Positions 23,001 to 34,061 of a DNA stretch of 64,000 nucleotides are shown piece after piece. The first letter of the stretch is position 1; every line of letters begins with the position of its first letter. Below the pieces are notes generated by a model. It ran no database searches. It saw nothing but the letters and a program-made list of their open reading frames with translations, and was not told where the DNA came from. A program made the position numbers and the translations under genes. Where the stretch lies: assembly GCA_014281115.1 (NCBI GenBank), contig JACONQ010000001.1, positions 806,001-870,000 on the forward strand, written 5' to 3'. Source of the stretch: Laburnicola sp. R22_1 (lineage: Eukaryota; Ascomycota; Dothideomycetes; Pleosporales; Didymosphaeriaceae).

Positions 23001-23103
23001 ACGCGGGAGGGCTATGCCTAAGGGAAACCGACTTGAGGCCTGGCGGGCGGCGGGGGTGGGGTGTATGGCGCTCCGACGGGATGGTGCCCGGGGGTGGGTT
23101 CAT
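20013..23103 (-). CDS. frq: Circadian clock protein FREQUENCY
   Basis: Negative element of the fungal circadian oscillator. FRQ with FRH and CK1 inhibits the White Collar complex. Two exons, 23103..22791 and 22738..20013, 1,012 aa, close to Neurospora FRQ (989). The 52-nt intron (GTAAGA...CCTAG) joins SLD to NEPPFFLRNS. Exon 1 has the conserved NSSGESSDAGKWFENTNNAV. Exon 2 has the coiled coil (RSVIDDLTVTNKKLKQRLKK, about residues 155-174), EKLFEVRFHRLPDHKKRELE, KKLVVRRLEQIFAGK (about 318-332), and the core around RPTRPLDLDLYRAQVPAENM and GWLYLNLLVNMAQLHTLNVT. A basic patch (RRARRAARHQKAKEQ) looks like an NLS, and the C-terminal half is Ser/Asp/Glu-rich. A downstream in-frame ATG (22667) lies just inside exon 2. 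Confidence 0.95.
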
Positions 23104-24327
23104 GTTGGATTTGTCTTGACAGAGTCGATGCGCTGATTACGCGCAGACCATGCTCCGTTGCGGTGTGCGAAGGTGGTTCCAAGGGCGCTGTGTGGCGCGA
23201 TGGTGCAAGGCGAGGGCCGTGGGGTCGCAGCGGCGGGTGGTGCGAGCAAAACAGGTGGAGTAGAATGCGCTGCAGGCGGTGGCTGTCGGAGCAGGGCACA
23301 CAGTGGTGTCGACAATATAGAGCGCCGGGGTAGCGGGTGCAGGGGGAGCAAGAGGCGGCGTGGAGATGGAACAGGAAAGATCGGAGGCGGCGCCGCAACG
23401 GCGGGCATAGCGAACGAGGAGGAAGACCATGGCGTGAACGGAAGGCTAGTTGTCGACCGTCAACGATGTTCCTACGATTTCAAGATGCCCAGGCCAGCCC
23501 TTCAGATCGGCACCAAGCTCGCCCCCGTGCCTGGCCTAGACCGCTCTGACCACCTGCGCCCACACGGCATCGAGTCATCGACGATGGCCACGGCTGCAAC
23601 TGCACCCACCGCCGCCCAACCTGGCACCATGGCCGCTTCGGCACTTCGGCACTTGTCGTCCGCCGATGGCAGGCCCAAGTCCTCGATTCCTGACTGTCGC
23701 CGTGTTTCGACGTCGGCCGCGCATCGTGGCCATGGGGTGCGAGAACCGCGCACATGGGTCGCCTGGAGCGGTCGAGACCAGATACTCGACACTCAAATAC
23801 ATACTGCTGCTGCCGATGCACGACGACAGCCTCAGACTTGTCCTTTGCGTGTCCTTGGTGGTGCTAAGTTACTAACCAAAGCACACCCGTCCGTTCGATT
23901 GAGCACCACCAGCGTACGGGGCGAGCCGCTGCAAAGCACCGAAAGCAGCTTGGCGAGCCCTGCAATGAGCCGAGCCTGTCTCCGCCAATCGCTTGCCATC
24001 GCCTCCGCGCCTTCGACGGCCTCACATGCCCGACGCGGCCGATGTTGCTGCCGACACCACTGATGCCCCACGCCATGACCTCACTTCTCACCGCGGCCGA
24101 ATCCGCTCGCGCTTGCTGGACCCTGAGGCAATCCTTCTTCTAGAGCCCCCCAAAAGGTGTTGGATCGTGTGTAGTCTAGCTGTTTGGTCGTCTAGCTCTC
24201 CGTTTATTATCTGATGTGTGTGATTTTGGCCGCAGAGGTCGCGGCTGTGGTGCCCATCGTATCACTATCCAAAGACCCTGAGTATTCATGCGCTCAGTCC
24301 CGAGCCAGTCATCAGCCGTGCGCATAG

Positions 24328-24346
24328 GATCGCGATGACTTGCAGC
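24328..24346. promoter_or_regulatory. Candidate White Collar complex site (C-box-like)
   Basis: Sequence GATCGCGATGACTTGCAGC, with adjacent GATC and CGATGAC half-sites. It resembles from memory the CGATGAC-type repeats of the Neurospora frq clock box. It lies about 1.23 kb upstream of the frq ATG. Short motif, so chance is a serious alternative. Confidence 0.25.
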
Positions 24347-24476
24347 AGCTTAAGCTATGTTGGACAAGGGACGACGTCATAAGGCTTCAGCTTTTCCACG
24401 TCTCCTGACTCAGGCCCTGGTTTTCACGATTCTCGAAACTTCGCCCGCTGGCGCGTGACAGAGCGTAGCGCTTCCC

Positions 24477-24493
24477 GATCCTTTAGTACGATG
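24477..24493. promoter_or_regulatory. Candidate light-response element, GATNC-N7-CGATN
   Basis: GATCC, seven bases, then CGATG. This fits the imperfect-repeat shape of Neurospora LREs bound by the White Collar complex, although the variable base differs between the halves. About 1.38 kb upstream of the frq ATG. Confidence 0.25.
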
Positions 24494-24893
24494 CCACAGC
24501 AAAACCACGATGCTGAGATGCCTGTGAGGCTGTGGTGATGGTGCCACGTGTAAGCATAATGGCCTGATCACAGCGTTCCATGTTAGAACCTAGCGGCAAC
24601 GGACGGCTAGAAGGAATTCAATCGTGCGCTAGGGCCTAGGTGATACCGGAGCAATGGTGAAATATGCCCAAGTGAATGGATCGCCGAGGCTGTTTTGCTT
24701 GCCGGCTTAATGGTACAAAATATTGTACAGAGGATATGGCCCTACGCGTGATGCTCGAGAACCCAGGAGCGTAGAGCTTGCTTCGCTCAGGCAAAAGGCA
24801 CTTCGAGCTCTCACACAAGACATCGCGGACTATGCATCGCCGATGCAGCCTGTCCGGTGTTTTAACTTGGGTAGGATCGCCGATCTAGAGCTT

Positions 24894-25713
24894 TCACACC
24901 CGCACGCCCTTGCTCCTCAGAACGTTGACGGTCGAGTGTGCCGTGAAATCTACCCACGCAGTCACCGCACCGATTACGCCCCCGGCTTTCATAACATCTC
25001 CCAATCGCGAATCCAGAAATTGTTCCGTCTCGATGAAGTCTTTCGACTTGTCCTGCGTCATGAAGACCTCGGTGGCCGAGTAGATGGCAGACAGACTCGC
25101 CCGTTTCGTGTACCAACTGCTATCGACGCTTTCGTCACCGGCGAGATACCAGATCTCGTCTACTAAACGAGCAAGTTCGGCGAGCGAGGTGGGGACGTAG
25201 GAGGGCTGCGCCATTATGGCAAGGGCCTGTTATCGTGAGCTCGAGTGTACTTGTGCAAAGCCTCTAGCCTCGTGCTACCTCTTGCCAGCGTTGGATAATG
25301 GGCTGGTTGGCCCGCAGGCGCGCCAACGTCAATATACGGACTTTGGCTCCGGTTCCTAGCTTTTTCCGCGCGTCATTTGCAGGAGGGAACTGCACAGAGT
25401 CCTTCAATGCCAGCCTTTGTGTGACGAGGTGATAGTTGACGAGATCAAAGACTCCTCGCGGAAGGAGATTCGTGGAGACGTCCATGTAGCCGGCATCGCG
25501 TGCTCCAAGGCGGAGCGCATCAGCGGTGAATCCATAGCTCGGTACATGGGAAATGGCTGCGGAGAGGATGGCGGACTCGGCAGGCGGAAATGGTGGCGGT
25601 TGGCTGTATTCATACGAATGATAGCAACCCTTTTGTCGCCAGGCAGCTGAAGGACAACAGGAGGCTGCTCGGAATGTCCCAAGAACGGTTCTAGACAACC
25701 GCACCGGAGCCAT
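24894..25713 (-). CDS. COQ9: Ubiquinone biosynthesis protein COQ9, mitochondrial
   Basis: Lipid-binding component of the coenzyme Q synthome that presents intermediates to COQ7 in the mitochondrial matrix. Two exons, 25713..25279 and 25226..24894, 255 aa. The 52-nt intron (GTAGCA...AACAG) joins IIQRWQE to ALAIMAQPSYVPTSLAELAR. The N-terminus (MAPVRLSRTVLGTFRAASCC) is basic, Ser/Ala-rich and free of acidic residues, as expected of a presequence. Conserved COQ9 blocks: ESAILSAAISHVPSYGFTAD, GARDAGYMDVSTNL, and DESVDSSWYTKRASLSAIYS with TEVFMTQDKS. Divergent from CMR1. No anomalies. Confidence 0.93.
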
Positions 25714-26280
25714 AATGGTGGGATGGCGAAGTGTGAGGTGGAGACCAGGGCTTGTTGATCGATGAAGGCCAGCTTCTCAAGCTCCGCGCATCGCCAAGAC
25801 ATGGTCAAGATCTGAGCGGCGACGAGGAACGATTGCATACGACATTTGATGCAGATTGATGCAGACGCCAATTAGCGTGGGTGGCCATCATTCACCAGTT
25901 ATCTGCCACGAATCACATATTGCTACCTTGGGGTGGCTTGCGCGGGCTTCATGGTTCCACGTGACTTCCTGTAGTTGGGTCGCGTTCATGTCGTGTCGAC
26001 GCGTCCAGATCTCATCTTTGCCACCTCAATTTCACGCCTTTCACCGCCGCCCTAGATCCGCTCGCACTTGTTCCCATCACCACCGTTGCTTCGATTTTCG
26101 GCAAGTGTTATCAATTTGCTTCTCGCAGCTAAATTGGGACATTGAATTCTAATTACTGCACAGTACCCGTCATACATACCTACCATCGGCACGTTGCTCA
26201 GCGCACGCGTCTATCGCTCATCCTTCGCTATATATCGCCCCGTCTAGAGCCGGAATTGTTCGGCGCACACGATAGCCAAC
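25714..26280. other. Divergent intergenic region, COQ9 / CMR1
   Basis: 567 bp separating two divergent start codons. It must hold both promoters. A pyrimidine-rich stretch precedes CMR1. No repeat or extra gene seen. Confidence 0.5.
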
Positions 26281-27892
26281 ATGGCGCGACCAAAAGCCCA
26301 GCTGAGCGAGTATGAGCAGAAGCGGCAGGAGAACATCGCGAAGACGCAAGCGCTTCTGCGCAATTTGGAAATGGAGGCCGCTGAGGCCGGCCTAGCTCCG
26401 ACTGCAAAGGCTGCCTCCTCCGCGAAGGCAAAACCGAAGAAGGCTGCACCCAAGAAGATTAAACAGGAGGAGGTGGTTCCGCGGCGCACATCATCCCGCC
26501 TGAAGGGCATTGAGGCGGACAGTGAGACAGCGAAGCGCAAGGCTGAAGACGAGCATGAAGCTCGAAGGGAAGCCGAAAAAGCGAAGAGACAGCGCATTAG
26601 CGATGCCTTTAATTTGAGTGACATTGTGGTCGCGGGCAAGGGAGGGGACATTATTGGAAATTTTATGTCTGTCATTGGCCCTGCGAATCCGTATGAGCGA
26701 ACTTTTGATGAGGACGATATCAAAGAGACGACTGATAAAGAGCTAAAAGTATTGCGCGAGAAGATGAGTGGCCTCGAATTGTGGCCAGAGTATGAACCTA
26801 ATGAGTTGAAGATTACTCCTGAGCGCATCGTAAGTAGAATTGAGGATTTGCAGGTCGTAGATACTGATTGGGTCTTAGTATGCGCTGGGTATGCATCCTA
26901 CCACAGAAAAGCCTCTTGTCTTTGCAGGTGACAAGCTTGGGAATCTTGGAATATGTGACTGCTCACAAAAAGCACCGGAAATCAAGGAAGAAGACGACGA
27001 GGATGCTGACATCGAAGGACCCAGCATCACGACTCTAAAGCCTCATACTCGAACGATACATACCTTCCAATTCAGTCCCCACGACGCGAACGCATTATAC
27101 TCCGCATCCTATGACTCTACGGTGCGCAAGCTAGATTTGGTGAAAGGGGTCGCCGTTGAGATATACGCACCATCGGATGCGAACGAAGATGCACCGTTAT
27201 CAGGCGTCGAAATATCAAAGAATGACGCAAACATGCTCTATTTCTCCACATTAGACGGCCGATTTGGCATCTACGACATGCGAACACCCTCCGAGAAAGC
27301 CGCTGGCTTAGAAATCTTCCAACTGTCAGAAAAGAAGATCGGAGGTTTCAGTTTGCATCCGTTACATCCGCATCTAGTAGCAACGGCATCTCTGGACCGC
27401 ACATTGAAAATATGGGACCTGCGTAAGATCAATGGCAAGGGTGAGGGGCGATTACCAGCGCTAGTCGGCGAGCACGAGAGCAGACTCTCTGTGTCACACG
27501 CGGCATGGAGCTCCGCTGGTCAGGTTGCCACCGCCTCATACGACGACACGATCAAGATCCACGACTTTAGTAAATCCGCGGATTGGAAAGTTGGTACGAC
27601 TCTGACGGATGCTGAGATGAAGCCGTCGGCTGTAATACCACATAACAACCAGACGGGGCGGTGGGTTACAATTTTGCGTGCGCAGTGGCAGCAGTTCCCT
27701 TCGGACGGAGTACAACGTTTCTGCATTGGCAACATGAATCGCTTTGTCGACATCTACACAGCGAAGGGTCAGCAGCTTGCACAACTGGGAGGTGAGGGCA
27801 TCACGGCGGTCCCGGCAGTGGCCAAGTTCCACCCGTCGCAGGACTGGGTCGCTGCCGGGACTGCGAGTGGAAAACTGTGCTTGTGGATGTAG
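26281..27892 (+). CDS. CMR1: CMR1-type WD40 DNA damage-binding protein
   Basis: WD-repeat protein of the Cmr1/WDR76 family, nuclear, binding DNA and relocating under replication stress. Two exons, 26281..26829 and 26879..27892, 520 aa, like yeast Cmr1 (about 522). The 49-nt intron starts GTAAGT, has TACTGAT as branch site, and joins PERI to [19 protein letters not shown]. The N-terminus is Lys/Ala-rich and coiled ([20 protein letters not shown]). Then come the family's [11 protein letters not shown] motif and WD repeats, including [29 protein letters not shown] and [16 protein letters not shown]. The final strand ends [11 protein letters not shown]. Confidence 0.93.
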
Positions 27893-28654
27893 TCTTCTTC
27901 TTTGGTAATTTCGGCTTTCTTCCGCTTGGAAAGTCTAACAGTATTTAGTTACGAGTTGTGTGGATGCAAAAGTATTGATTTAGTATGTTTCTGGATGCCA
28001 ATCCGTGATATATTGCTAGGTAATAAAGGTACAGAAGAATCCAGCACGTCCTGGTCCTAGCTCTGGCTGGATTATATGGTAACCCAACTACTACACAACA
28101 TCTCCATGGATGCATGTCGTCTCACAGCTGATAAGAGCCGGAAATATTGACTCGTGCAACTAATCACAACAACAAGAGAACGTCTCTCCAAAAGTACAAG
28201 CTAAGTGGCATGCTTAGGCTCTAGCCACGCGATATACAACATGTAACGTTGAATGCTCAGTCATCATCCCATATGATGCTCATCCCATTCTCTACTGGGA
28301 TTCAGCCCCCAGACCATTGCTACGCAGCCAAGATACGACTTCACGCCACTACTCCAGGCTACAGTAAACCTCAGGTGACGGCTGCCAGCTGGGCCACGGA
28401 TCGAGGAACTGTACAGACTACCGCGGGAATGCTAGCCTAGCTCAGGATGTCAATATAGAGCTGAATTGTTTGCCCCCCGCCCCATGGCACGCCTGGTCTG
28501 GATATAAAGACGGCACGCAGCTCCTCGTCTTGTTGATCGTTATTAACAGCATCCGCAGCATACACAGCTTCCAATCTCCAGCGCCTTTTACTTCCTTCAT
28601 AGGAGCACCCTCCCTCTCCTCGCTCTCGATCCGACACGCAAAACAACGCGCAAA
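27893..28654. other. Intergenic region, CMR1 to phiA-like gene
   Basis: 762 bp. It contains the CMR1 3' end and the promoter of the secreted-protein gene, with a TATA box at 28503. No other gene recognised. Confidence 0.45.
28503..28508 (+). promoter_or_regulatory. Candidate TATA box of the phiA-like gene
   Basis: TATAAA 147 bp upstream of the start codon, followed by C/T-rich sequence typical of highly expressed fungal promoters. Confidence 0.45.
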
Positions 28655-29309
28655 ATGAAGTCTATCGCCGCATTCTCGACATTGGTAGCCAGCGTCCTCG
28701 CCCAAGGCCCCGGATACTTTGGCGTCATGTCAGCACGCAGCGCCTCGCCCATCCACCTGCTCCCTCTCCAAGCGAACGGCGGAAAGTTCTTCCTCGGTGG
28801 TGAACCATCGCCGTATTGCCCATCCAACTTAGGCGAGGAGGTGTGCGCGAAGTACCCTGGAAACTCGACCGTTCTTGCCGGCGGATGCGGGACACTCAGC
28901 TTGGCTGTGGTCGTTCCTGGTGGACAGCAAGGTGAGACCAAGCATGCGTATAAAAAGAGAGAGTCGTGGCTAACGACAGGATAGTCTATGTCGGCCCCGA
29001 TGGTGCGCTAAGCTACACGATCCCTCACTCGGCGTACATGCCCGACGGAAGCGTTACGGGAGGATGGTCGAGGACAGAGGGCGACAACAGCCTAGGCAGA
29101 CTTGCTTTTGACGGTGGCCTCATTGCGTGTCCGCGCGCAGAGGGCCAGCCGTGGCAAGTGTATGGGCAGATTGCGAACTTTACGGCTCCGAGCGACAAGT
29201 GCTTGGGCTTCAATTCCCTCACATGTACGTGCCCTGCTCCTTCTTTCTGTGCAAGGAAACTGACTTGATCACAGACAATGTCACTGATGCCGGTGCTTGG
29301 GAGTACTAG
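28655..29309 (+). CDS. PhiA-like secreted cell-wall protein
   Basis: Small secreted wall protein related to Aspergillus PhiA, which affects phialide and conidium development. Three exons, 28655..28931, 28985..29224 and 29275..29309, 183 aa. Intron 1 (53 nt) must use the second AG (28984), because the first gives an immediate stop. Intron 2 is 50 nt. Joins restore GGQQ-VYVGPDGALSYT and FNSLT-YNVTDAGAWEY. A signal peptide (MKSIAAFSTLVASVLAQ, cleavage near residue 17) precedes the conserved ASPIHLLPLQANGGKFFLGG. CP/CG cysteines and NST, NFT and NVT N-glycosylation sites are present. The final coding exon is only 35 nt. Confidence 0.87.
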
Positions 29310-29707
29310 AACTGGAGGAGATAAGGAAGGAACAATGTCCCGCTTGACGAACTACGCTCTCTAAAATATAATGTTAATGTAGTTAGAATACTATGGCGTC
29401 AATTGTCCCTATGCCGCCCCAGCGCATCCCCCATCCCACTATGAAAACCGCCCCTTATCACAGACTGGGAGACTGTATAGTATATTCTAGGGCGACCCAG
29501 TCTACAATAAGTCTGTAGACTCTTGACGTAGTACTGTATGTAGGACGACAAAGGCTTTTCATCTCAACCAAAAAAGCAGAGGCCCCTGCTATAGCATTAG
29601 ATCAAGACCTAGAGACCTAATACAGAGTTCGGCACAAGACACACCATTCGACTTGGGACCGCAACATGATTCCATTGAGATGACCACTAGACTGTGCAGC
29701 GTACCAA
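29310..29707. other. Convergent intergenic region
   Basis: 398 bp between the 3' ends of the phiA-like gene (+) and SHMT (-). It holds two terminators. Nothing else recognised. Confidence 0.45.
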
Positions 29708-31492
29708 CTACGGGTTCTTGACCCACGGCAGGCTGAACGTACCAACCCAGTCCTCGACTTCCTTCCTCAGCGACACGATATCAGTAATGTCCTCACCCTC
29801 ACCAACATAATCCTTGAAAGCTGCAACGCTGCCCGGGTTCTTCCTACCCGACTGCTCCGCCTTGGTCTTCGCATCCTTGTCCAGCTTCTGTGTGATGCCG
29901 ACGGCTCGGTGTACGACATCAGCGACACGACGGAAGTCTTCAGCTTGGAAGCCTCTCGTGGTCATGGCAGGTGTGCCCATTCGTAGACCACCAGGCTTCA
30001 TGGCCGACTTGTCACCTGGCACTGTATTCTTGTTACTGGCAACACCCACCAGCTCAAGAATGCGCTCCACGCGGGCACCATCGATGCCCTTCTCCTTCAG
30101 ATCTATAAGCACAAGATGGTTGTCCGTGCCGCCACTGACAATCTTGTATCCCAGACCTCCCTCCTCCTTCGAGTTACCTAGCCTTGCTGCGAACGCCTTC
30201 GCATTATCCAACACGGTCTGCTGATACTGCTTGAAATCGTTTGTTTGAGCTTGTGCCAAGGCGACCGCCAGAGCCGTAATAGTGTGATTGTGAGGCCCGC
30301 CCTGATGCCCAGGGAAAACCGACATGTTGATAGGGCCTTCCAAATCGTACTTCTCCTCTACACCTTTCTTGTCTACCCGCCTAACGCCCTTGCGATAGAA
30401 GATCATAGCGCCTCGGGGACCGCGTAGGGACTTGTGGGTCGTAGTGGTGACGATGTCCGAGTAGGGGAAAGGCGAGGGGATAACACCAGCAGCGACTAGT
30501 CCCGATATGTGTGCCATATCCGAGAGGACATAAGCATTAACATTGTCTGCAATCTTCCGAACGCGCTCGTACTCGATGAGCCGGCTATACGCGGATGTGC
30601 CCGCGACGATGATCTTCGGGCGGTAGAGGGTAGCCAGCTCCTCCATTTTCACATAATCGATGAGCCCAGTCGTCTCATCCAGTCTGTATGGTAGTGTCTC
30701 GAAGTATTTGGACACTGCCGATATCTTTTTGGTGGGTGTTTGGTAGCCGTGCGATAAGTGGCCACCGTGAGGCAAGTCGAGACTGAGGATGCGGTCGTGC
30801 GTGTTTAAGACGGCCGAGTAGGCGTACAGGTTCGCAGGAGATCCAGAGAGAGCTTATGATGCCAATCAGCTGTGCACCTGCAACTATGCCCTTGTTCAAC
30901 TCACGCTGCACGTTGACACCCCACTCAGCCTCATTGAGACCAAAGGCCTGAAGCGCTCTCTGCTGGCAGAGTCGTTCTGCCTCATCGATCCACTCATTGC
31001 CTCCGTAATATCGTGCTCCTGGGTAGCCCTCCGAGTACTTGTCTGGTGGACGCGTGAGATGCTGCTGTATGGTGTGACTTTGCGGAACGTACTCTGCATT
31101 ACGCTGCCTAGCGCATCGAGAACAGCTTGCGAGGTGAAGTTCTCGGAAGGAATGAGGTTTATGAAGTGCTTTTGGCGGTTCTTCTCCTATCACGCGAGCA
31201 CGGTAAGCTTCGTTCGAGCTCGAATGTCAGCAATCAGCGCACATTTTCAATGATCTTGTATACGGTCGGGTCGATGTCTTCGAGGCTCGCGGACAGGAGC
31301 TACTGGTGGATTAGCAAGCTGCAAGCATCCGGGCACCACGGCGATACGCACCTTGTGCTGGCTGTCCGCTGACGAAGCGTAGGCCCGCCACTGGTGCGGT
31401 GGCAGTCTGGCGTGGTTTGTAGCAATGGCAACCGAACAACGGGGGCTGAGTTGCCTCAGCGGCGCCCGGCAAACAGTCCTCAGGGTCGCCAT
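29708..31492 (-). CDS. SHM1: Serine hydroxymethyltransferase, mitochondrial
   Basis: PLP enzyme interconverting serine plus THF and glycine plus methylene-THF. Five exons, 31492..31352, 31299..31243, 31186..31093, 31042..30905 and 30852..29708, 524 aa. The four introns are 50-56 nt. All joins restore SHMT sequence: [71 protein letters not shown]. The PLP-binding Lys lies in [20 protein letters not shown]. The first ~45 residues ([20 protein letters not shown] onward) are Arg-rich with no acidic residues, a mitochondrial presequence, so this is the mitochondrial isoform. Two donors are GTGCG, slightly off consensus. Confidence 0.95.
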
Positions 31493-32404
31493 GGTGGAGG
31501 TTGGAGTCGTGGGAGGGAAGTGGCAGCGTGCTCCGTGATAAAGCCCGCTGCTCTACATGTATCCCGCTGCGAGATGGGTCCGATTGGTGGCGGGATGCCA
31601 AGCCATTGGGGCGGCGCGCCCCGCACAGCCTCGTGTTGCCTGCTTTCTGCAGCTTTTTCCCGCCGGGCCGATGTGCTCCGACGACGCCTTTTAAAGCTTC
31701 GCGTATCGGTGCGCTTCCGTCCTCCATGAACTAAAACCAAGATGATTCAACGCCTTTGAGACAGCTCCATCCTCGCTCGCCCGGCGCAAGCCAGTCGACG
31801 CGGGTGCTGCTGACATGCCCCGGGCTCTCACCACCCAGAGGGGACATGAAACTTTATGATTGGCTTTAGTCTGTCTTATTCTTCTACATCATCCCCACGG
31901 ACACTGCTCGCGAAGCGTACCAGAAAGCGTTTGAGACAACAGGTATACATGGCATGGCACGGCAGAAGACACTGATGCGACATGTCTTGGCCTTGCCGTC
32001 TGTCTCTTATGAGTCTCTCTTTCCATGTTCGCCTGAAGAGCGTCCAGTTACATAGAGAATTCAACCTCCGTTTACCCACACCACACCTTCACTACCTCGC
32101 TTCACTCACCTCCGCTCCTTGTTGGCGATATTTCCACACCAGCGCCAAGAGACTACCCATAGCGCCTGCCCTGCACGCGACCTGGACGCGATTGCCAAAA
32201 CACGCACTTGCCTTCCCTAACCTCCAGCTGCTGCTTCAAAGCTGTGCCCCACCTGCTGCCGACACGTCAACCCCAACACCCAACAAGACCACCCGTCAAC
32301 TCAGATCTCGGGGACTCGATAACCCCGTGCAGAGATTCAGGATAGGTAATGGAGAAGCCAACTTGACTGGAAGACCTAACTTACAGCTATCGCTAGGTGC
32401 CAAC
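31493..32404. other. Divergent intergenic/leader region
   Basis: 912 bp between SHMT and the favoured start of the F-box-like gene. From 31982 it is open in the same frame as that gene, so part could be coding. The rest should be promoter. No other gene recognised. Confidence 0.4.
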
Positions 32405-33580
32405 ATGTCTTCTGACACGTCGGGCTTAAGCTCCGAGCTCGACAGCCCTGAAATCCAGACTCAGTACCACAAGAAGACTGGCCGGCCGATCCGCCGTAGC
32501 GCAGGCAAGGTCAAGCCGCTGGCAGGGTACGTCGACTCCAGAGTGATCGAAGATGAGTGCGACGAGCCAATCGAGACGCCCTCAGAAGACGATGACGGAC
32601 AGATCAAGCCCCAGCAGAAGCGCAAGCGCAAGCGGTCGCCGTCACCCGAGTCCCCACCTCTAGATGCGGTGATTCGCGATGAAGCGCCAGATGAGCTATC
32701 AGAGGATGAAGGTCCACTACAGAAGAAGACGTTGCTACCGCCCGTGGTTCTTCAATTCAATGTCCCTCTCGGCTTCCATGGCCCGTTGGTGGTGAAGCTG
32801 GACCGCAGTCTGCTGCAGCAGGATGTGCCAGGAACGGCTCACAATATGCAGCCGGGTCAAGCGACGAAGAAGAACCATTCGCTGACCGCAGCGCCAGAGG
32901 TGCAGCCCACGCGAGGCCATAAGAAGAAGCCTGTGAGCTTCACCGACTTGCCACCGGAGCTGCGGAACAAGGTGTACAGGCACCTCTTTGTCACCGAGCA
33001 TACACTAGGCCTCCCAAAAGCTAGCAATCTTTGCAGGTCGGGTCAATTCTTGAGCACGTGTCAAACCGTGTACAGCGAAGGCTGCAGCATCCTATACGGC
33101 GAAAACAAGTTCTTGTTCGATCGCAACATGAACACTCGTGGTCCGCTCTGGGAACCGGACCCGAAGGAGATCGGCTACAAAGACGTTCGCCAGTTCCTCA
33201 AGATGATCGGACCGGAGAATCTGGCCTATCTGCGGGACGCCACCTTGGTTTTGGAGGACGCTCGCCCCGCCGTAACGCCCCAACTCGACCACGAACAACG
33301 TCGATATCTCAACGATGAGCACCTGCTCGATGTGATTCGTGTCCTCCGTCAGGCAAAGTTACGAAAGCTCAATGTTGTCTTCTACGGCCGTCGTTCCCTA
33401 CTGCGGTCCGATACCAGGTTTATCGGCTACTTGACGCAAATCAAAGCCGATCAAGTGACGTCTGAGAGACCTGTCCATGCTGGGAGCTGGTACCACTATC
33501 AGCCGAAGATTGACAGCAGTCTATGGAAAGAGTTCCAAGCAAGCATGTGCCGCAAGAAGAAGTTGTACATCAATGAGTAG
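32405..33580 (+). CDS. F-box-like protein of unknown target
   Basis: Single exon from ATG 32405 (CCAACATGTC context), 391 aa. The first 180 residues are disordered, with basic (KRKRKRSPSPESPP) and acidic (PSEDDDG, DELSEDEG) tracts. Around residue 200 comes VSFTDLPPELRNKVYRHLFV, the F-box-like start seen in many fungal proteins, followed by LSTCQTVYSEGCSILYGENK, typical of the same fungal group. Such proteins often recruit substrates to SCF ligases, but many have no known function. The frame stays open upstream to ATG 31982 (532 aa). That extension is Pro/His/Leu-rich and not family-like, so I prefer the shorter form. Confidence 0.7.
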   Translation: MSSDTSGLSSELDSPEIQTQYHKKTGRPIRRSAGKVKPLAGYVDSRVIEDECDEPIETPSEDDDGQIKPQQKRKRKRSPSPESPPLDAVIRDEAPDELSEDEGPLQKKTLLPPVVLQFNVPLGFHGPLVVKLDRSLLQQDVPGTAHNMQPGQATKKNHSLTAAPEVQPTRGHKKKPVSFTDLPPELRNKVYRHLFVTEHTLGLPKASNLCRSGQFLSTCQTVYSEGCSILYGENKFLFDRNMNTRGPLWEPDPKEIGYKDVRQFLKMIGPENLAYLRDATLVLEDARPAVTPQLDHEQRRYLNDEHLLDVIRVLRQAKLRKLNVVFYGRRSLLRSDTRFIGYLTQIKADQVTSERPVHAGSWYHYQPKIDSSLWKEFQASMCRKKKLYINE

Positions 33581-34061
33581 GGGGTGGCGGGAGGGGTGGA
33601 TTGTGTGGTGTTTGGGGTGTGTCTGTACTCAATGGAGGTGCCGGATGTCTTTGCAGGCTTTCATACATGTTAATGTCAGAACTCAGTTCGGTGGGTAAAA
33701 TAATAGATCAATCAGTATGTTACCCCAGGATAGGCGATACGAAGTACAAGGACAAACGTATAAGAACCATGTCTTACCCCAGGATGAGCAATACCAAGGC
33801 CAACGGTACTGGAACTCTTCATGGTAAACGGGGCATGCGTCTCCGACAAGGGCAGCGGGTAAACTAAAATTGCGTCGTACTTGTGCCTTGCATTAGCGCC
33901 AATGCGACATCCCAAATTCTCTGCACATACATACGTGCTAATTTAACATAGTGGGGATAGTGGGGTGGAGGATGCGACGAGTAAGCGTCGCTAAGGAGTA
34001 TTTAAATCTATTGTGCGGACTTATAGGAAGCTAATAGTTAATAGTTCTATCTATAATAATA
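33581..34061. other. Intergenic region before the transposon island
   Basis: About 480 bp. It contains a loose tandem pair around TTACCCCAGGAT (about 33720 and 33776), then turns AT-rich. No gene recognised. Confidence 0.4.

Larger units (their letters stand above)
23104..24893. promoter_or_regulatory. frq upstream/leader region
   Basis: 1.8 kb between the frq start and the COQ9 stop (both on the minus strand), long for this gene-dense window. It should contain the frq promoter and a long 5' leader. The first 0.9 kb is GC-rich with long open frames on the other strand that look compositional. Candidate White Collar-type sites lie at 24328..24346 and 24477..24493. Extent and function are inferred from the known architecture of frq. 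Confidence 0.55.

Noticed and set aside
24723..25166. 147-codon plus-strand frame antisense to COQ9
   Set aside because: Lies opposite conserved COQ9 coding sequence. No independent support.
33715..33815. Loose tandem similarity around TTACCCCAGGAT
   Set aside because: Only about a dozen bases match well and the flanks diverge, so a true tandem repeat cannot be supported by eye.
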